Shown here: positions 32,696-42,226 of the stretch, piece after piece
Layout: every line of letters starts with the position of its first letter
Position numbering within the stretch: position 1 is the first letter of the stretch
Translations under genes and position numbers: made by a program
Notes under the pieces: model-generated
Seen by the model: the letters and a program-made list of their open reading frames with translations, nothing else
Database searches by the model: none
Told to the model about the DNA's origin: nothing
DNA from: Larkinella knui
GTDB lineage: Bacteria > Bacteroidota > Bacteroidia > Cytophagales > Spirosomataceae
Direction: 5' to 3'
Assembly (NCBI RefSeq): GCF_003858645.1
Contig: NZ_RQJP01000003.1
Coordinates: forward strand, 186,001 to 250,000
DNA: 64,000 nt

Positions 32696-35335
32696 ATGAA
32701 AACGACTCCACCCCGCTGGGCCGACCGGCTTTTGGAAACCTTCGTGGCCCCTCATCTGCTGGAGGATGTGCAGGGCGATTTGCACGAAGTGTTTTATAAA
32801 CAGATCGAGACGGACGGACTTTTCAGCGCCCGCCGTGAATTCGTGTGGGCGGTATTGAATTATCTGAACCCCTTTTTTTTGAAGCGAAAACCGCAGCCGA
32901 ATGCTTTCCCTGAACAGTCAAACCCAACAAATACGAGCATGATCCGTAATTACTTTAAAATTGCTTTTCGCAATCTGGTTCGCAACAAAACCTACGCCAG
33001 TATCAACGTCTCGGGGCTGGCCCTCGGGATGACCTGCGGGATTCTGATTTTTCTGCTGGTCAATTACCACCTGCATTTTGATAATTTTCACCCCAATTCC
33101 GACCGGATTTACCGCTTCGTGACGGAGCAACACCGCGAAACAACCAGTTATACCTACAGCGTTCCCAACCCGTTCGGCAAAGCATTCCGCAACGATTATA
33201 CCTTTGGTGAGAAGGTAGCCCGGGTTGCCACTGCCGACGATGTGGTCCTGACGATTAAGAAGGGCCGGGAAATCCGAAAGTTCAAGGAGGGTGAAACCGT
33301 GGCTTTTGCCGAAACCGACTTTTTCGACATTTTCAATTTTCCGCTGCTCCAGGGCAACCTGAAAACGGCATTAAGCGAACCAAATACTGCCATTCTGACG
33401 CAGAAAATGGCAAGAAAGTTTTTTGGCGATGCCGATCCGATCAACCAAACGTTTCGACTGGACAACAAAATAGAGTTCAAAGTAACGGGGGTGTTAAAGG
33501 ATTTACCCATCAATACCGACCGCAAAACCGAAGTTTATCTGTCGTACAACACCCTGAAACAATACAACGAATGGATGGCCAGCGACGATTCGTGGGGTGG
33601 CATCCGGAGTTCTATGCAGTGTTTTGTCCGGCTCCGGCCCGGTATTTCGCCCGCGGAGGTTGAACAGGTACTCCCCGCCTACGTGAAGAAATACCGCCCT
33701 ACCAACAAAAACGTCCACCATTACAAGTTGCAACCCCTGGACGATATTCACTTCAACGCCCGCTATGGTGGCGTCATCACCAAAACCAATTTGTGGGTAT
33801 TGGGCTGCATTGGCCTCTTTCTGATCTTCACTGCCTGCGTCAACTTCATCAACCTGGCCACGGCCCAGGCCCTGAAACGTTCCAAGGAAGTGGGTGTTCG
33901 GAAAGTGCTGGGCAGTTTTCGCGGTCAACTTTTCTGGCAGTTCATTGCCGAAACCGGATTGATAACGGCCCTGGCCATTGTGCTGGCCTGCGCGGTATCC
34001 GGGTTACTGCTGCCTTTCCTGAACGACTGGTTTAAGGTCCAGATCGCCATCAATCCCATTGCAAACTGGCAACTTCTGCTGTTCCTTCCATTGCTGGCTC
34101 TGGTCGTCACGTTCTTTGCCGGCTCCTATCCGGGGCTCATTCTGGCCGGTTTTCAACCGGTAACGGCCCTGAAAGGGAAAATTTCGCAGCAAAACATCGG
34201 GGGATTCAATACCCGCCGAATGCTGATTGTGGGACAGTTTGCGATTTCACAGGTGCTCATTATTGGCATGATCGTCATTACCGATCAGATGCGGTATTCG
34301 ACGCAATCCGATCTGGGATTCAATAAAGAAGCCGTTGTCATGCTGCCCGTCGCAACGGAGTCGAGCGTGCTAACGATGAAAACGTTGAAAGATCAATTTT
34401 CCCAGATTCCCGGCGTTCAAACCGTATCGGTTTGCCAGGCGGCCCCGGCTTCGAACGAAAATGTGTGGAATACATCCCCGAAATACGACAACCGGGCCGA
34501 AGATGAAGCCTTTAGTGTAAGCGTAAAAGCCGCTGACGATCAGTACGTTCCCATGTTCGAATTGAAAATGGTGGCTGGCCGAAACCTCTTTCCGGCCGAT
34601 TCGGCGAAGGAGTTTCTGGTTAACGAAACGTTTACCAAAAAGCTGGGGCTGAAATCGCCGGGTGAAGTGATCGGAAAAATCCTCAGTTTAAACGACGGCA
34701 ACACCAAAGGGGCGATTGTCGGGGTAGTTGGCGATTTCCACGACCGCTCCTTCCACGATGACATCAACGCCGTTTGTATCGCGTCAGCGCCTGATTTATA
34801 CGGGCGTTACGCCGTTAAAATTAACATGGCGACCGTAAAATCCACGCTCGCGGCTCTGGAACGAACCTGGAGTGCCATGCATCCGAACCAGGTGTATGAC
34901 TATCAGTTTCTGGACGAACAGATCGGAAATTTTTACGAAACCGAAGAGCTTATGCTCAAATTGATTCAGTCCTTTGCCGCCATCGCAATTTTTATCGGTT
35001 GTCTGGGCTTATACGGTCTGGTTTCGTTTATGGCGGCCCAGAAGACCAAGGAAATCGGCATTCGGAAAGTGCTGGGCAGCAGCATCGGAGCGATTCTGTG
35101 GATTTTTGTCAAGGAGTTTTCGCGCCTGATTCTGATTGCCTTCATCGTAGCGGCTCCAATTGCCTACTACGCGATGAGCAGCTGGCTCAAAAACTTCACT
35201 TTCCGCGTCGATTTGGGAGTAGGTATCTTTGCCTCCGCCATCGTGGGCACGTTTCTGATTGCGTTTATCACCGTCGGTTTCAAATCCATCAAAGCCGCCC
35301 TGATGAATCCAATAAAAGCACTCCGCACGGAGTAG
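32696..35335 (+). CDS. ABC transporter permease, FtsX/MacB type with permease prefix domain
   Basis: An 879-residue inner-membrane protein. Residues 1-70 form the cytoplasmic permease-prefix domain (RWADRLLETFVAPHLLEDVQGDLHEVF). Two MacB-PCD/FtsX repeats follow, each with a periplasmic domain and transmembrane helices (first helix near GMTCGILIFLLVNY). Both FtsX halves end in the conserved KRSKEVGVRKVLGS and QKTKEIGIRKVLGS motifs. No ATPase gene is adjacent, so the partner must be encoded elsewhere. Such permeases export peptides or act as mechanotransmission devices. Cargo unknown. Confidence 0.93.
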   Translation: MKTTPPRWADRLLETFVAPHLLEDVQGDLHEVFYKQIETDGLFSARREFVWAVLNYLNPFFLKRKPQPNAFPEQSNPTNTSMIRNYFKIAFRNLVRNKTYASINVSGLALGMTCGILIFLLVNYHLHFDNFHPNSDRIYRFVTEQHRETTSYTYSVPNPFGKAFRNDYTFGEKVARVATADDVVLTIKKGREIRKFKEGETVAFAETDFFDIFNFPLLQGNLKTALSEPNTAILTQKMARKFFGDADPINQTFRLDNKIEFKVTGVLKDLPINTDRKTEVYLSYNTLKQYNEWMASDDSWGGIRSSMQCFVRLRPGISPAEVEQVLPAYVKKYRPTNKNVHHYKLQPLDDIHFNARYGGVITKTNLWVLGCIGLFLIFTACVNFINLATAQALKRSKEVGVRKVLGSFRGQLFWQFIAETGLITALAIVLACAVSGLLLPFLNDWFKVQIAINPIANWQLLLFLPLLALVVTFFAGSYPGLILAGFQPVTALKGKISQQNIGGFNTRRMLIVGQFAISQVLIIGMIVITDQMRYSTQSDLGFNKEAVVMLPVATESSVLTMKTLKDQFSQIPGVQTVSVCQAAPASNENVWNTSPKYDNRAEDEAFSVSVKAADDQYVPMFELKMVAGRNLFPADSAKEFLVNETFTKKLGLKSPGEVIGKILSLNDGNTKGAIVGVVGDFHDRSFHDDINAVCIASAPDLYGRYAVKINMATVKSTLAALERTWSAMHPNQVYDYQFLDEQIGNFYETEELMLKLIQSFAAIAIFIGCLGLYGLVSFMAAQKTKEIGIRKVLGSSIGAILWIFVKEFSRLILIAFIVAAPIAYYAMSSWLKNFTFRVDLGVGIFASAIVGTFLIAFITVGFKSIKAALMNPIKALRTE

Positions 35336-35409
35336 ATGTCCGTTCCAATCTTCCGGGGTTGCCAACGCGCCAGATTACGTTTAAACCGGTTGTAGATCCG
35401 GTAGCTAAG

Positions 35410-35464
35410 GCCGATAGCCGATCCGTGCCCCGCCTTCGAGGGGATTTACGGATCGGCTATCGGC
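35410..35464 (+). terminator. 17-bp perfect terminator stem
   Basis: Arms 35410-35426 and 35448-35464 (GCCGATAGCCGATCCGT and its complement) with a 21-nt loop, then TATTTTTC. It contains the same TAGCCGATCC core as the hairpin at 11677. Confidence 0.9.
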
Positions 35465-35555
35465 TATTTTTCAGGTAGATTTGGCGGTTTTCCCATGAAA
35501 CTACCTGATAAACAAAACAGGTACTACTACGCTGTTTACGAATACGTTATCTGCC

Positions 35556-35563
35556 TACTTTTG
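35556..35563 (+). promoter_or_regulatory. TAnnTTTG -7 box upstream of the lipoprotein gene
   Basis: TACTTTTG matches the -7 consensus and lies 27 bp before the ATG at 35591. A GTTTACG about 20 bp upstream could serve as the -33 element. GAGGAG follows it as a purine-rich leader. Confidence 0.6.
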
Positions 35564-35590
35564 AGGAGTTAACCAACAAAAAAACAGCTT

Positions 35591-36316
35591 ATGAAAACCC
35601 TTCAGTATTTTTGCATCATGATCGTTTGTTGTGTTGTATTCTGTTCCTGTAAGACAACGTATATTCTAAGATCGACCTTTGAAAGTGATGCCATTAATGC
35701 CCTTCCCAACAAGACCTTGCCGGGTGATCCCAGTGGAGACGCCCTCGAATACAGTTCGCAGCTGGAACCCCGGCTGAAGGTGGTGTCACTGGCCGGAAAG
35801 AAGTCGCTTCAATTCAGCCAGTCAACCGCACCCGGTCTTACGGCTTTCAACCAATGGATTACTTTCAGGGGAGTTTCCACTGATTTTACGCAGACGGTCT
35901 GGTATTACTATACAGCCACGCAGAAGAGCGCCACTGGCGGTTATGTACTGGTGGAGGTGGCCGATGGCTCGGCGGGGATCATTGCCCGGTTAACCATTAA
36001 CGCCAATGGCGAGGTGTCATTGTTACGCAATTTAACCACGCAGGAGCAGGAGGTCATCGGAACCATTCCCGAAGGCGTATCGCATACCGTGATTTTTACG
36101 GTCAACATGGCTGCCAGCAAATACAACGTAACCATCCTGAAAAGCGCCGGTGAAACCATCACGGCAACGGACAGAACCGTCGTATTGGGTAAGGGAGTAG
36201 CCTACGCCAACCCGGCGCGGCCAACCCTGAATTTCCGGTATGAGAACGGCGAAACCAATGCCCGGCAATATAGCATCGACGAGGTCACGATTTCCCGGGA
36301 AAAGCCTAAAATGTAG
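35591..36316 (+). CDS. lipoprotein with LamG/concanavalin-like beta domain
   Basis: A 241-residue lipoprotein with lipobox VVFCSC near residue 20. The rest is beta-rich: LRSTFESDAINALP near the start, FNQWITFRGVSTDFTQTVWYYY in the middle and NFRYENGETNARQYSIDEVTI near the end. This pattern resembles the jelly-roll domains of LamG/concanavalin type, where the terminal strand often reads ..IDEV.I. No catalytic residues can be named; a carbohydrate-binding or scaffold role is plausible. It is convergent with the RND operon. Confidence 0.68.
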   Translation: MKTLQYFCIMIVCCVVFCSCKTTYILRSTFESDAINALPNKTLPGDPSGDALEYSSQLEPRLKVVSLAGKKSLQFSQSTAPGLTAFNQWITFRGVSTDFTQTVWYYYTATQKSATGGYVLVEVADGSAGIIARLTINANGEVSLLRNLTTQEQEVIGTIPEGVSHTVIFTVNMAASKYNVTILKSAGETITATDRTVVLGKGVAYANPARPTLNFRYENGETNARQYSIDEVTISREKPKM

Positions 36317-36367
36317 GTTAGGTTTGGCTACCATTCCAGCGTCAGCGAAACCGGACGCCCTCATTTT

Positions 36368-36403
36368 AACAACAAAACCGGCCTTAAAGCCGGTTTTGTT
36401 GTT
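36368..36403. terminator. bidirectional terminator
   Basis: A 15-bp perfect stem AACAACAAAACCGGC / GCCGGTTTTGTTGTT with a 6-nt loop, between the convergent lipoprotein and RND pump genes. Runs of A and T flank both sides. Confidence 0.92.
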
Positions 36404-36404
36404 C

Positions 36405-39400
36405 TTAAACTTCTTCTTCGTGTAATTCTTCGCTTTTGCGCCTGACCGGTTTTTCGGGTTCCGGCAGTGGCTGGAGCGGATGATCTTCGTAGGCCGAATT
36501 GTCGACGGCTTTAAAGCGCGACATGAACGAATACATGGCCGGAATGACAAAGAGCGTCAGCGCCAGGGAAAACATGATACCGCCCACAATTACAACCCCG
36601 AGCGGGATACGGCTTTTGGCAGCCGCCCCAAGTCCCATGGCGATTGGTAAGGCTCCAAAAGCCGTTACCAGACTGGTCATCAGAATCGGCCGGAGACGCA
36701 GCGCCGAAGCTTCGATGGCGGCTTCTACTTTGTTCAGCCCTTCTTTTCGTTTCTCGTTGGCGAATTCCACGATCAGAATCCCGTTTTTCGTCACCAGGCC
36801 AACCAGCATGATGATGCCAATCTGCGAGAAAATATTGAGCGTCTGATTAAACATCCAGAGTGACACAATGGCACCGGCAATGGCCAGCGGAACGGTCAGC
36901 ATAATGATAAACGGATCGGTAAAGCTTTCAAACTGAGCGGCCAGAATCAGGTAAATCAAGACCAGCGCCAACACGAAAGCAAACATCGTATTCGATGAAC
37001 CCTCGGCATAATCCCGCGATGAACCGGCCAGGGCCGTCTGGAACGTGTCGTCGAGGGTACGGGCAGCAATGGCCTGCATGGCTTCCACACCGTCGCCAAT
37101 GGTTTTGCCCGGAGCCAGACCCGCCGATACGGTTGCCGCTTTAAACCGGTTGTAGTGGTACACCTGGGGCGGACTGGATACTTCGGCAAACTTCACCAGG
37201 TTATCCAACTGAACCAGATCACCCACATTGTTGCGGACGTAGAAAGACGCCAGATCGACGGGTTCATCACGATCATCGCGCGATACCTGACCGATCACCT
37301 GATACTGTTTTCCGTTCATGAGGAAATACGCCAGACGCCGGTTGCTCAAAGCCAGTTGAAGCGTCTGGGCCACATCCTGAACCGACACCCCCAGGCTCGT
37401 GGCTTTCTCCCGATCGATGGTGATGTTCAGTTCCGGCTTATTGAATTTCAAGTCGACATCAAAACCCTGAAAAGTCGGATCCTTCTGGACCTCATCCATA
37501 AACTTCGGCAGGTTCTTCTGTAATTTCTCAAAACTCAGGTTCTGAATCACAAACTGCACCGGCAGACCACCGCCACCGCCACCACCACCGCGTCCCACCT
37601 GAATGGTTTGCTCCTGCGTGGCATTCATCCGCGCTTCGCTGAAGTTCTTTAAATTTTTGCTCAGGTAATCGGTAATGTCCTGCTGCGACCGTTTCCGGTC
37701 TTTGGAATCGACCAGGTTGAGGGCTACGAAACCCGAATTGACGGCACCAGCGCCCGAATTACCGGGTGCAATCACGCTGAAGGTAAAATTGATTTCCGGA
37801 ATCGAGTCCAGTACAAACTGATTGACACGATCCGAAATCCGGCTCATGGCTTCATAACTCGTTCCTTCCGGTGCGGTAATCGGAATCCGGACGCGGCCCC
37901 GGTCTTCCAGCGGTGCCAACTCGGATTTCAGCGTCGACCCAATTCCGAAAATCAGGGCGATACAGACGGCCACCAGACCAAAGGCCCAGCGACGGCGACC
38001 CATAAAAGAAGTCAGTGCAGAGCGGTACGAATCATCCAGCCACTGGTAGAAAGGTTCGGTTTTCCGGTAAAACCACGACCCTTTTCCGTGGTCTTTGCTC
38101 ACCAGCTTTACGCTCAGAACGGGCGTCAGCGTCAGGGATACAAAAGCGGAAATCAAGACCGAACTGGCCACAACCACCCCAAACTCCCGGAAAAGCCGCC
38201 CGGTAAATCCCTGCAGAAAGATCACCGGCAGAAACACAATGGCCAGGGTGGCGGAGGTTGATATAACGGCAAAGAAAATCTCTTCCGAGCCTTCTTTGGC
38301 CGCGCGCTTCAACTCCATACCGCCTTCAATTTTCTTGAATATATTCTCCGTTACCACAATCCCGTCATCCACCACCAGACCCGTTGCCAGAACGATCCCG
38401 AGCAGGGTTAAGACGTTGATACTAAAGCCGGAAATGTACATCACGAAAAAGGTACCGATCAGCGATACCGGAATATCGATCAGTGGCCGGATGGAAATCA
38501 GCCAGTCGCGGAAGAAGAGATAAATCACAATGACCACCAGCACGAATGCCAGAATAATGGTCTCGCCCACTTCCTCAATCGACTTCCGGATGAAAATGGT
38601 CCGGTCGATTCCGTTCCGAATTTTAATATCGGGCGGCAAATCCCGCTTGATATCTTCCAACCGTTTGTTAAACTCATCCGCAATGGCTACGTAGTTGGCG
38701 CCGGGCTGAGGAATCATGACCAGAATGGCGCCCGAAGCGTTGTTCTGTTTGGCCGCCGACTCTTCGTTTTCCGGCCCCAATACCGCATAGCCCACGTCTT
38801 TGAAACGAACGATCTGATTGGCCGTCTGGCGAAGAATGAGGTTGTTAAAATCTTCCTCGGTGGTCAATCGGCCCGCGGCTTTAACGGTTAATTCCGTATT
38901 GTTTCCGTAGATTTTTCCACCCGGCAACTCCACGTTCTGGCGGGTCAACGCATCCTGAATATCCTGAGCGGTCAGGCGGTAGGCCGAAAGTTTGCTGGGG
39001 TCGATCCAAAGCCGCATGGCGGGGCGTTTCAGACCAAAGATCATCACCTGACTCACCCCCGGTATGGTTTGCAGGCGTTCCTGCAACACGTTCTCGGCAT
39101 AATCCGACAACTCCATCGGATTGCGGGTCGTGCTCTGAATCGGCATGAAAATGATCGGATCGGAGTTGGCATCGGCCTTGCTCACCACCGGTGGTGCATC
39201 GATGTCCTGCGGAAGCTGTCGTTGCGCCTGAGCTACTTTATCACGAACGTCGTTGGCGGCCCGTTCCAGGTCGGCTCCGAGTTCAAACTCAATGGTGATG
39301 TTGCTGCTCCCGAGGGCGCTGTTCGACGAAATCGTCCGAATTCCTTCAATACTATTGAGGGATTTTTCAATCGGTTCCGTAATCTGCGATTCAATGATTT

Positions 39401-39569
39401 CGGGGTTGGCACCGACGTAGCTGGTCCGAACCGAAATAATCGGCGGATCGATGGCCGGGTACTCGCGAACGCCCAAAAATGTAAAGCCGATGACACCAAA
39501 CAGAATGATGACGATCGACATAACCATGGCGAAAACGGGTCGCCGAAGGCTTAAAGAAGGTAAACTCAT
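36405..39569 (-). CDS. RND multidrug efflux transporter (HAE-1 type)
   Basis: A 1054-residue inner-membrane proton-driven pump. The start MSLPSLSLRRPVFAMVMSIV and the motif GVREYPAIDPPIISV are those of AcrB/MexB-like proteins. The TM4 motif GLVVDDGIVVTENI holds the paired aspartates for proton relay, and VGLVTKNGILIVEFAN is the second-half equivalent. A Gly-rich insertion (GRGGGGGGGG near residue 655) sits in the periplasmic docking region and is unusual. The adaptor gene is 15 bp upstream; no TolC-type gene is adjacent. Confidence 0.94.
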   Translation of the reverse strand: MSLPSLSLRRPVFAMVMSIVIILFGVIGFTFLGVREYPAIDPPIISVRTSYVGANPEIIESQITEPIEKSLNSIEGIRTISSNSALGSSNITIEFELGADLERAANDVRDKVAQAQRQLPQDIDAPPVVSKADANSDPIIFMPIQSTTRNPMELSDYAENVLQERLQTIPGVSQVMIFGLKRPAMRLWIDPSKLSAYRLTAQDIQDALTRQNVELPGGKIYGNNTELTVKAAGRLTTEEDFNNLILRQTANQIVRFKDVGYAVLGPENEESAAKQNNASGAILVMIPQPGANYVAIADEFNKRLEDIKRDLPPDIKIRNGIDRTIFIRKSIEEVGETIILAFVLVVIVIYLFFRDWLISIRPLIDIPVSLIGTFFVMYISGFSINVLTLLGIVLATGLVVDDGIVVTENIFKKIEGGMELKRAAKEGSEEIFFAVISTSATLAIVFLPVIFLQGFTGRLFREFGVVVASSVLISAFVSLTLTPVLSVKLVSKDHGKGSWFYRKTEPFYQWLDDSYRSALTSFMGRRRWAFGLVAVCIALIFGIGSTLKSELAPLEDRGRVRIPITAPEGTSYEAMSRISDRVNQFVLDSIPEINFTFSVIAPGNSGAGAVNSGFVALNLVDSKDRKRSQQDITDYLSKNLKNFSEARMNATQEQTIQVGRGGGGGGGGLPVQFVIQNLSFEKLQKNLPKFMDEVQKDPTFQGFDVDLKFNKPELNITIDREKATSLGVSVQDVAQTLQLALSNRRLAYFLMNGKQYQVIGQVSRDDRDEPVDLASFYVRNNVGDLVQLDNLVKFAEVSSPPQVYHYNRFKAATVSAGLAPGKTIGDGVEAMQAIAARTLDDTFQTALAGSSRDYAEGSSNTMFAFVLALVLIYLILAAQFESFTDPFIIMLTVPLAIAGAIVSLWMFNQTLNIFSQIGIIMLVGLVTKNGILIVEFANEKRKEGLNKVEAAIEASALRLRPILMTSLVTAFGALPIAMGLGAAAKSRIPLGVVIVGGIMFSLALTLFVIPAMYSFMSRFKAVDNSAYEDHPLQPLPEPEKPVRRKSEELHEEEV

Positions 39570-39584
39570 AGGATTAGCTCGTTA

Positions 39585-40772
39585 TTACATACTTGCACTG
39601 TTACCGGCCCCGGCCCCTTTTTCGGCCTGACTTTGTCCTGTCAACTTATCAACCTTCGTAATTTTAACCGGCGAGTCGGGGCGTAGAAAGATCAGACCGG
39701 TTGTCGCAACGGTATCACCCTGCTGCAACCCCTGGGTAACTTCAACCACACTGGCATTCCGTAATCCAATTTTAACATCTTTGAAAACCGCCTTTCCGTT
39801 TTCAATAACAACGACCTGGCTCCCACGGGTTTGCGGAATAACCGACTGGGTTGGTACCACCAGCGCCCGCGAGTTGTTGATGACCAGACTTACCTTGGCA
39901 AACGTGCCGGGGCGCAAGTTGGACGAGTTATTATTCACACGCGCCCGAATGCGCAAATTCCGGGTTGCTTCCTCCACGCCCGGCTCGATGGCGTATACCG
40001 ATCCGTTGAACGTTTTATCCAATCCGTCGATCTGAAATGAAATAACGCTTCCAATTTTTACGGAAGGACTGTATTTCTCCGGAACCGAAAAATCGAGCTT
40101 CATGGAATTGGTTTGCTGTAATCTGGCAATCAACGTATTAGGACTCACCACCGCACCCAGACTCACGTTCCGTAAACCAATGGTTCCAGAAAAAGGTGCC
40201 CGGATTTCGGTTCGGCGCAGAGCGGCCTTCGTCACCTCAATGTCAGCCAGCGTTCCTTTCAGATTCGTAACGATTACATCATATTCCTGTTGACTAATAC
40301 CACCGCGCTCCAGCAATTGTTTATTCCGTTCTTCAATTCGGCGGTTATTTTCTTCCAGTGATCTTAATTTCAGCAATTGTGCCTGTAAATCACCGTCGTA
40401 TAATTTCACCAAAAGGGTCCCCTGACTCACCGAGCGCCCTTCCTGAATGTTCAGTTGAACGATCCGGCCTGAAATTTCGGGGTAAATATCCACTTGCTCA
40501 GCGGCAATCAGAGAGCCCGTTGCCACCACTTCATCCTTCAGGTTCTGGGAAGTAACCACGAAAACATTGATCGAAGTTGGCCCACTATTTCCCTTGCCGC
40601 CCGCCTGTCCGGCAGGAGCACCTCCCCGACCGCCACCGCCAGATCCGCCCGGTTGCTTTTTGTAAAATTTGTTGTAATAAATGATGCCTCCTAAAACCAG
40701 CACCACCAATACTATCGCAATCCACCTTTTCACAGAAATAAATTGTTGAATCGGACGCGGCATTGCGCCCAT
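39585..40772 (-). CDS. RND efflux periplasmic adaptor (membrane fusion protein)
   Basis: An AcrA-like adaptor of 395 residues. One N-terminal membrane helix (WIAIVLVVLVLGGIIYY) is followed by a Gly-rich spacer (GGSGGGGRGGAPAG). The lipoyl/barrel-sandwich domain is split by an alpha hairpin (SGRIVQLNIQEGRSVSQGTLLVKL and RAPFSGTIGLRNVSLGAVV), then beta-barrel domains and a C-terminal Gly/Ala/Ser tail. It links the pump encoded just downstream to an outer-membrane channel. ATG 40772 or 40763 are both possible starts. Confidence 0.93.
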   Translation of the reverse strand: MGAMPRPIQQFISVKRWIAIVLVVLVLGGIIYYNKFYKKQPGGSGGGGRGGAPAGQAGGKGNSGPTSINVFVVTSQNLKDEVVATGSLIAAEQVDIYPEISGRIVQLNIQEGRSVSQGTLLVKLYDGDLQAQLLKLRSLEENNRRIEERNKQLLERGGISQQEYDVIVTNLKGTLADIEVTKAALRRTEIRAPFSGTIGLRNVSLGAVVSPNTLIARLQQTNSMKLDFSVPEKYSPSVKIGSVISFQIDGLDKTFNGSVYAIEPGVEEATRNLRIRARVNNNSSNLRPGTFAKVSLVINNSRALVVPTQSVIPQTRGSQVVVIENGKAVFKDVKIGLRNASVVEVTQGLQQGDTVATTGLIFLRPDSPVKITKVDKLTGQSQAEKGAGAGNSASM

Positions 40773-40860
40773 TGAGAAAGTAACATCAAACTGCGAGCTT
40801 ACTGTCGGAATCTGATTTTTCAGCTAACTTAGCACCGAAATTACTCCATTACAACAAGCC

Positions 40861-41247
40861 ATGACAGTTGAAGAATACATTAATCGACAAACACCCGAAA
40901 TTCATCGCCTATTAGACCAAATACGTCGATTAATCTTTGATGCCTCTCCAAAAGTTCAGGAAAAAATTAGCTGGGGCGTGCCTTTTTATTTTCATAAAGG
41001 ACATCTGTGCTACCTAAATCCCCTCCGAAGTCCGGAAGTCGCCGTTGATATTTGCTTCCTGAGAGGCTACGAACTGGCCAATGAACAGGGCGCACTTGAA
41101 GGCCGGGGACGCCGAACCGTCAAGTCATTGATTGTCCAGGCCGATCAGGTAAATGAAGACCTGATCCGGGAATTGTTGCAGGAAGCGATTTTACTCAACG
41201 AAACCTCGAAGGAAAAACCGGCTATTTTTCATAAAAAACGCGGTTAA
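40861..41247 (+). CDS. DUF1801 domain protein
   Basis: A 128-residue protein with the DUF1801 (YdhG-like) pattern: MTVEEYINRQTPEIHRLLDQI at the N-terminus, then VQEKISWGVPFYFHKGHLCYLNPL and FLRGYELANEQG. The family is small, cytoplasmic and of unknown biochemical role, sometimes linked with iron or stress regulation. A TAACTTAG -7-like box is at 40825-40832. It is divergent from the RND adaptor gene and ends at a clear terminator. Confidence 0.85.
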   Translation: MTVEEYINRQTPEIHRLLDQIRRLIFDASPKVQEKISWGVPFYFHKGHLCYLNPLRSPEVAVDICFLRGYELANEQGALEGRGRRTVKSLIVQADQVNEDLIRELLQEAILLNETSKEKPAIFHKKRG

Positions 41248-41273
41248 GACCGGTTGATCCGGTTCGTCATCAA

Positions 41274-41301
41274 AAAAGCACCGCAGATCTACGGTGCTTT
41301 T
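41274..41301. terminator. terminator between DUF1801 and PhyH genes
   Basis: A 10-bp stem AAAAGCACCG / CGGTGCTTTT with an 8-nt loop and A/T flanks, between convergent genes. Confidence 0.88.
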
Positions 41302-41380
41302 CTGAATCGGGGCCGCTTCGCCCAGTCCGGAATCCCTGCCGTTCATCCATGGCCAGTTCAAAGTTCCTTAACTACGGGCG

Positions 41381-42226
41381 CTACTCCGCATTTTGCAGAC
41401 CCCGCCGAATGGCTTCCTCGACCGGATTGTAGCCTCCTTCCGAGCCCTCAATGTTGAGTTCGTTTCTGGTAAAATCAGCGACGGCCGGGTTACTGGCTGA
41501 GCCTTCCCGGTTCAACTCATTTCGGATAAACAATGGCGGCTGCGCTAAAAATCGGGGTTCTTTGCCGTGGTGGGGCTGGGCAGCATGAACCAGAAAAGGG
41601 TGGCACAGATAAACCGTACCGGCCTTGCCCGTTGCCATCGTCACGTCTCTGTTTGGCAACCCCGCCAGTTGCTGGGCCATTTCCATGAATGAAAGACCGG
41701 CTTCACCGGCCGGTTTCAATAGCCGCGCCACGTCCCGATGCGATCCTACGGAAATTCTGGTCGGGGCGTCTTGTTCACCACAATCCGAAAAAAGGAACAA
41801 CATAAGCAAAGCCCGGCCTCTCGACCGTACATTGATCCGCCACTCCCAATAGTTGGACGGATCACTGCCCGGAAAACCGGCGTCTACGTGCCAGCCCGTA
41901 TCGCCCGTATCTTCTTTTGACGGAAAACGAACCGGAAAAGTGCCCAGACTCCTACAGGGAATCCACCTTCCCCGACCAACCAGCTGGTCAAAAGCCCGAT
42001 GGAGAAGGGCCGTATTGGCGGCCTGCACAAAAGGCTCCTGCGAATACATGCCCAGCCGGATCACCGGTTTAGTCCAGGTTGCAGAATCATCCGGATCACA
42101 ATCCAGATCTTTCCAAAGAATGTTTCGTACTTCCCGGGCAATTTCTGAGGAAAAAGCATTATCGATGCGAACAAAACCATCCCGGATAAACTCGTCGATT
42201 TGTTTTTGATTCAAAACGTCTTTCAT
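41381..42226 (-). CDS. phytanoyl-CoA dioxygenase family protein
   Basis: An Fe(II)/2-oxoglutarate-type oxygenase of 281 residues. The metal facial triad is visible as His113 and Asp115 in GWHVDAGFPG and a distal His (probably His214 in LVHAAQP), followed by the arginine region for 2-oxoglutarate. The opening segment IDEFIRDGFVRIDNAFS is the usual PhyH beginning. Substrates in bacteria are diverse and none can be deduced. It stands alone, convergent with the DUF1801 gene. Confidence 0.87.
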   Translation of the reverse strand: MKDVLNQKQIDEFIRDGFVRIDNAFSSEIAREVRNILWKDLDCDPDDSATWTKPVIRLGMYSQEPFVQAANTALLHRAFDQLVGRGRWIPCRSLGTFPVRFPSKEDTGDTGWHVDAGFPGSDPSNYWEWRINVRSRGRALLMLFLFSDCGEQDAPTRISVGSHRDVARLLKPAGEAGLSFMEMAQQLAGLPNRDVTMATGKAGTVYLCHPFLVHAAQPHHGKEPRFLAQPPLFIRNELNREGSASNPAVADFTRNELNIEGSEGGYNPVEEAIRRGLQNAE

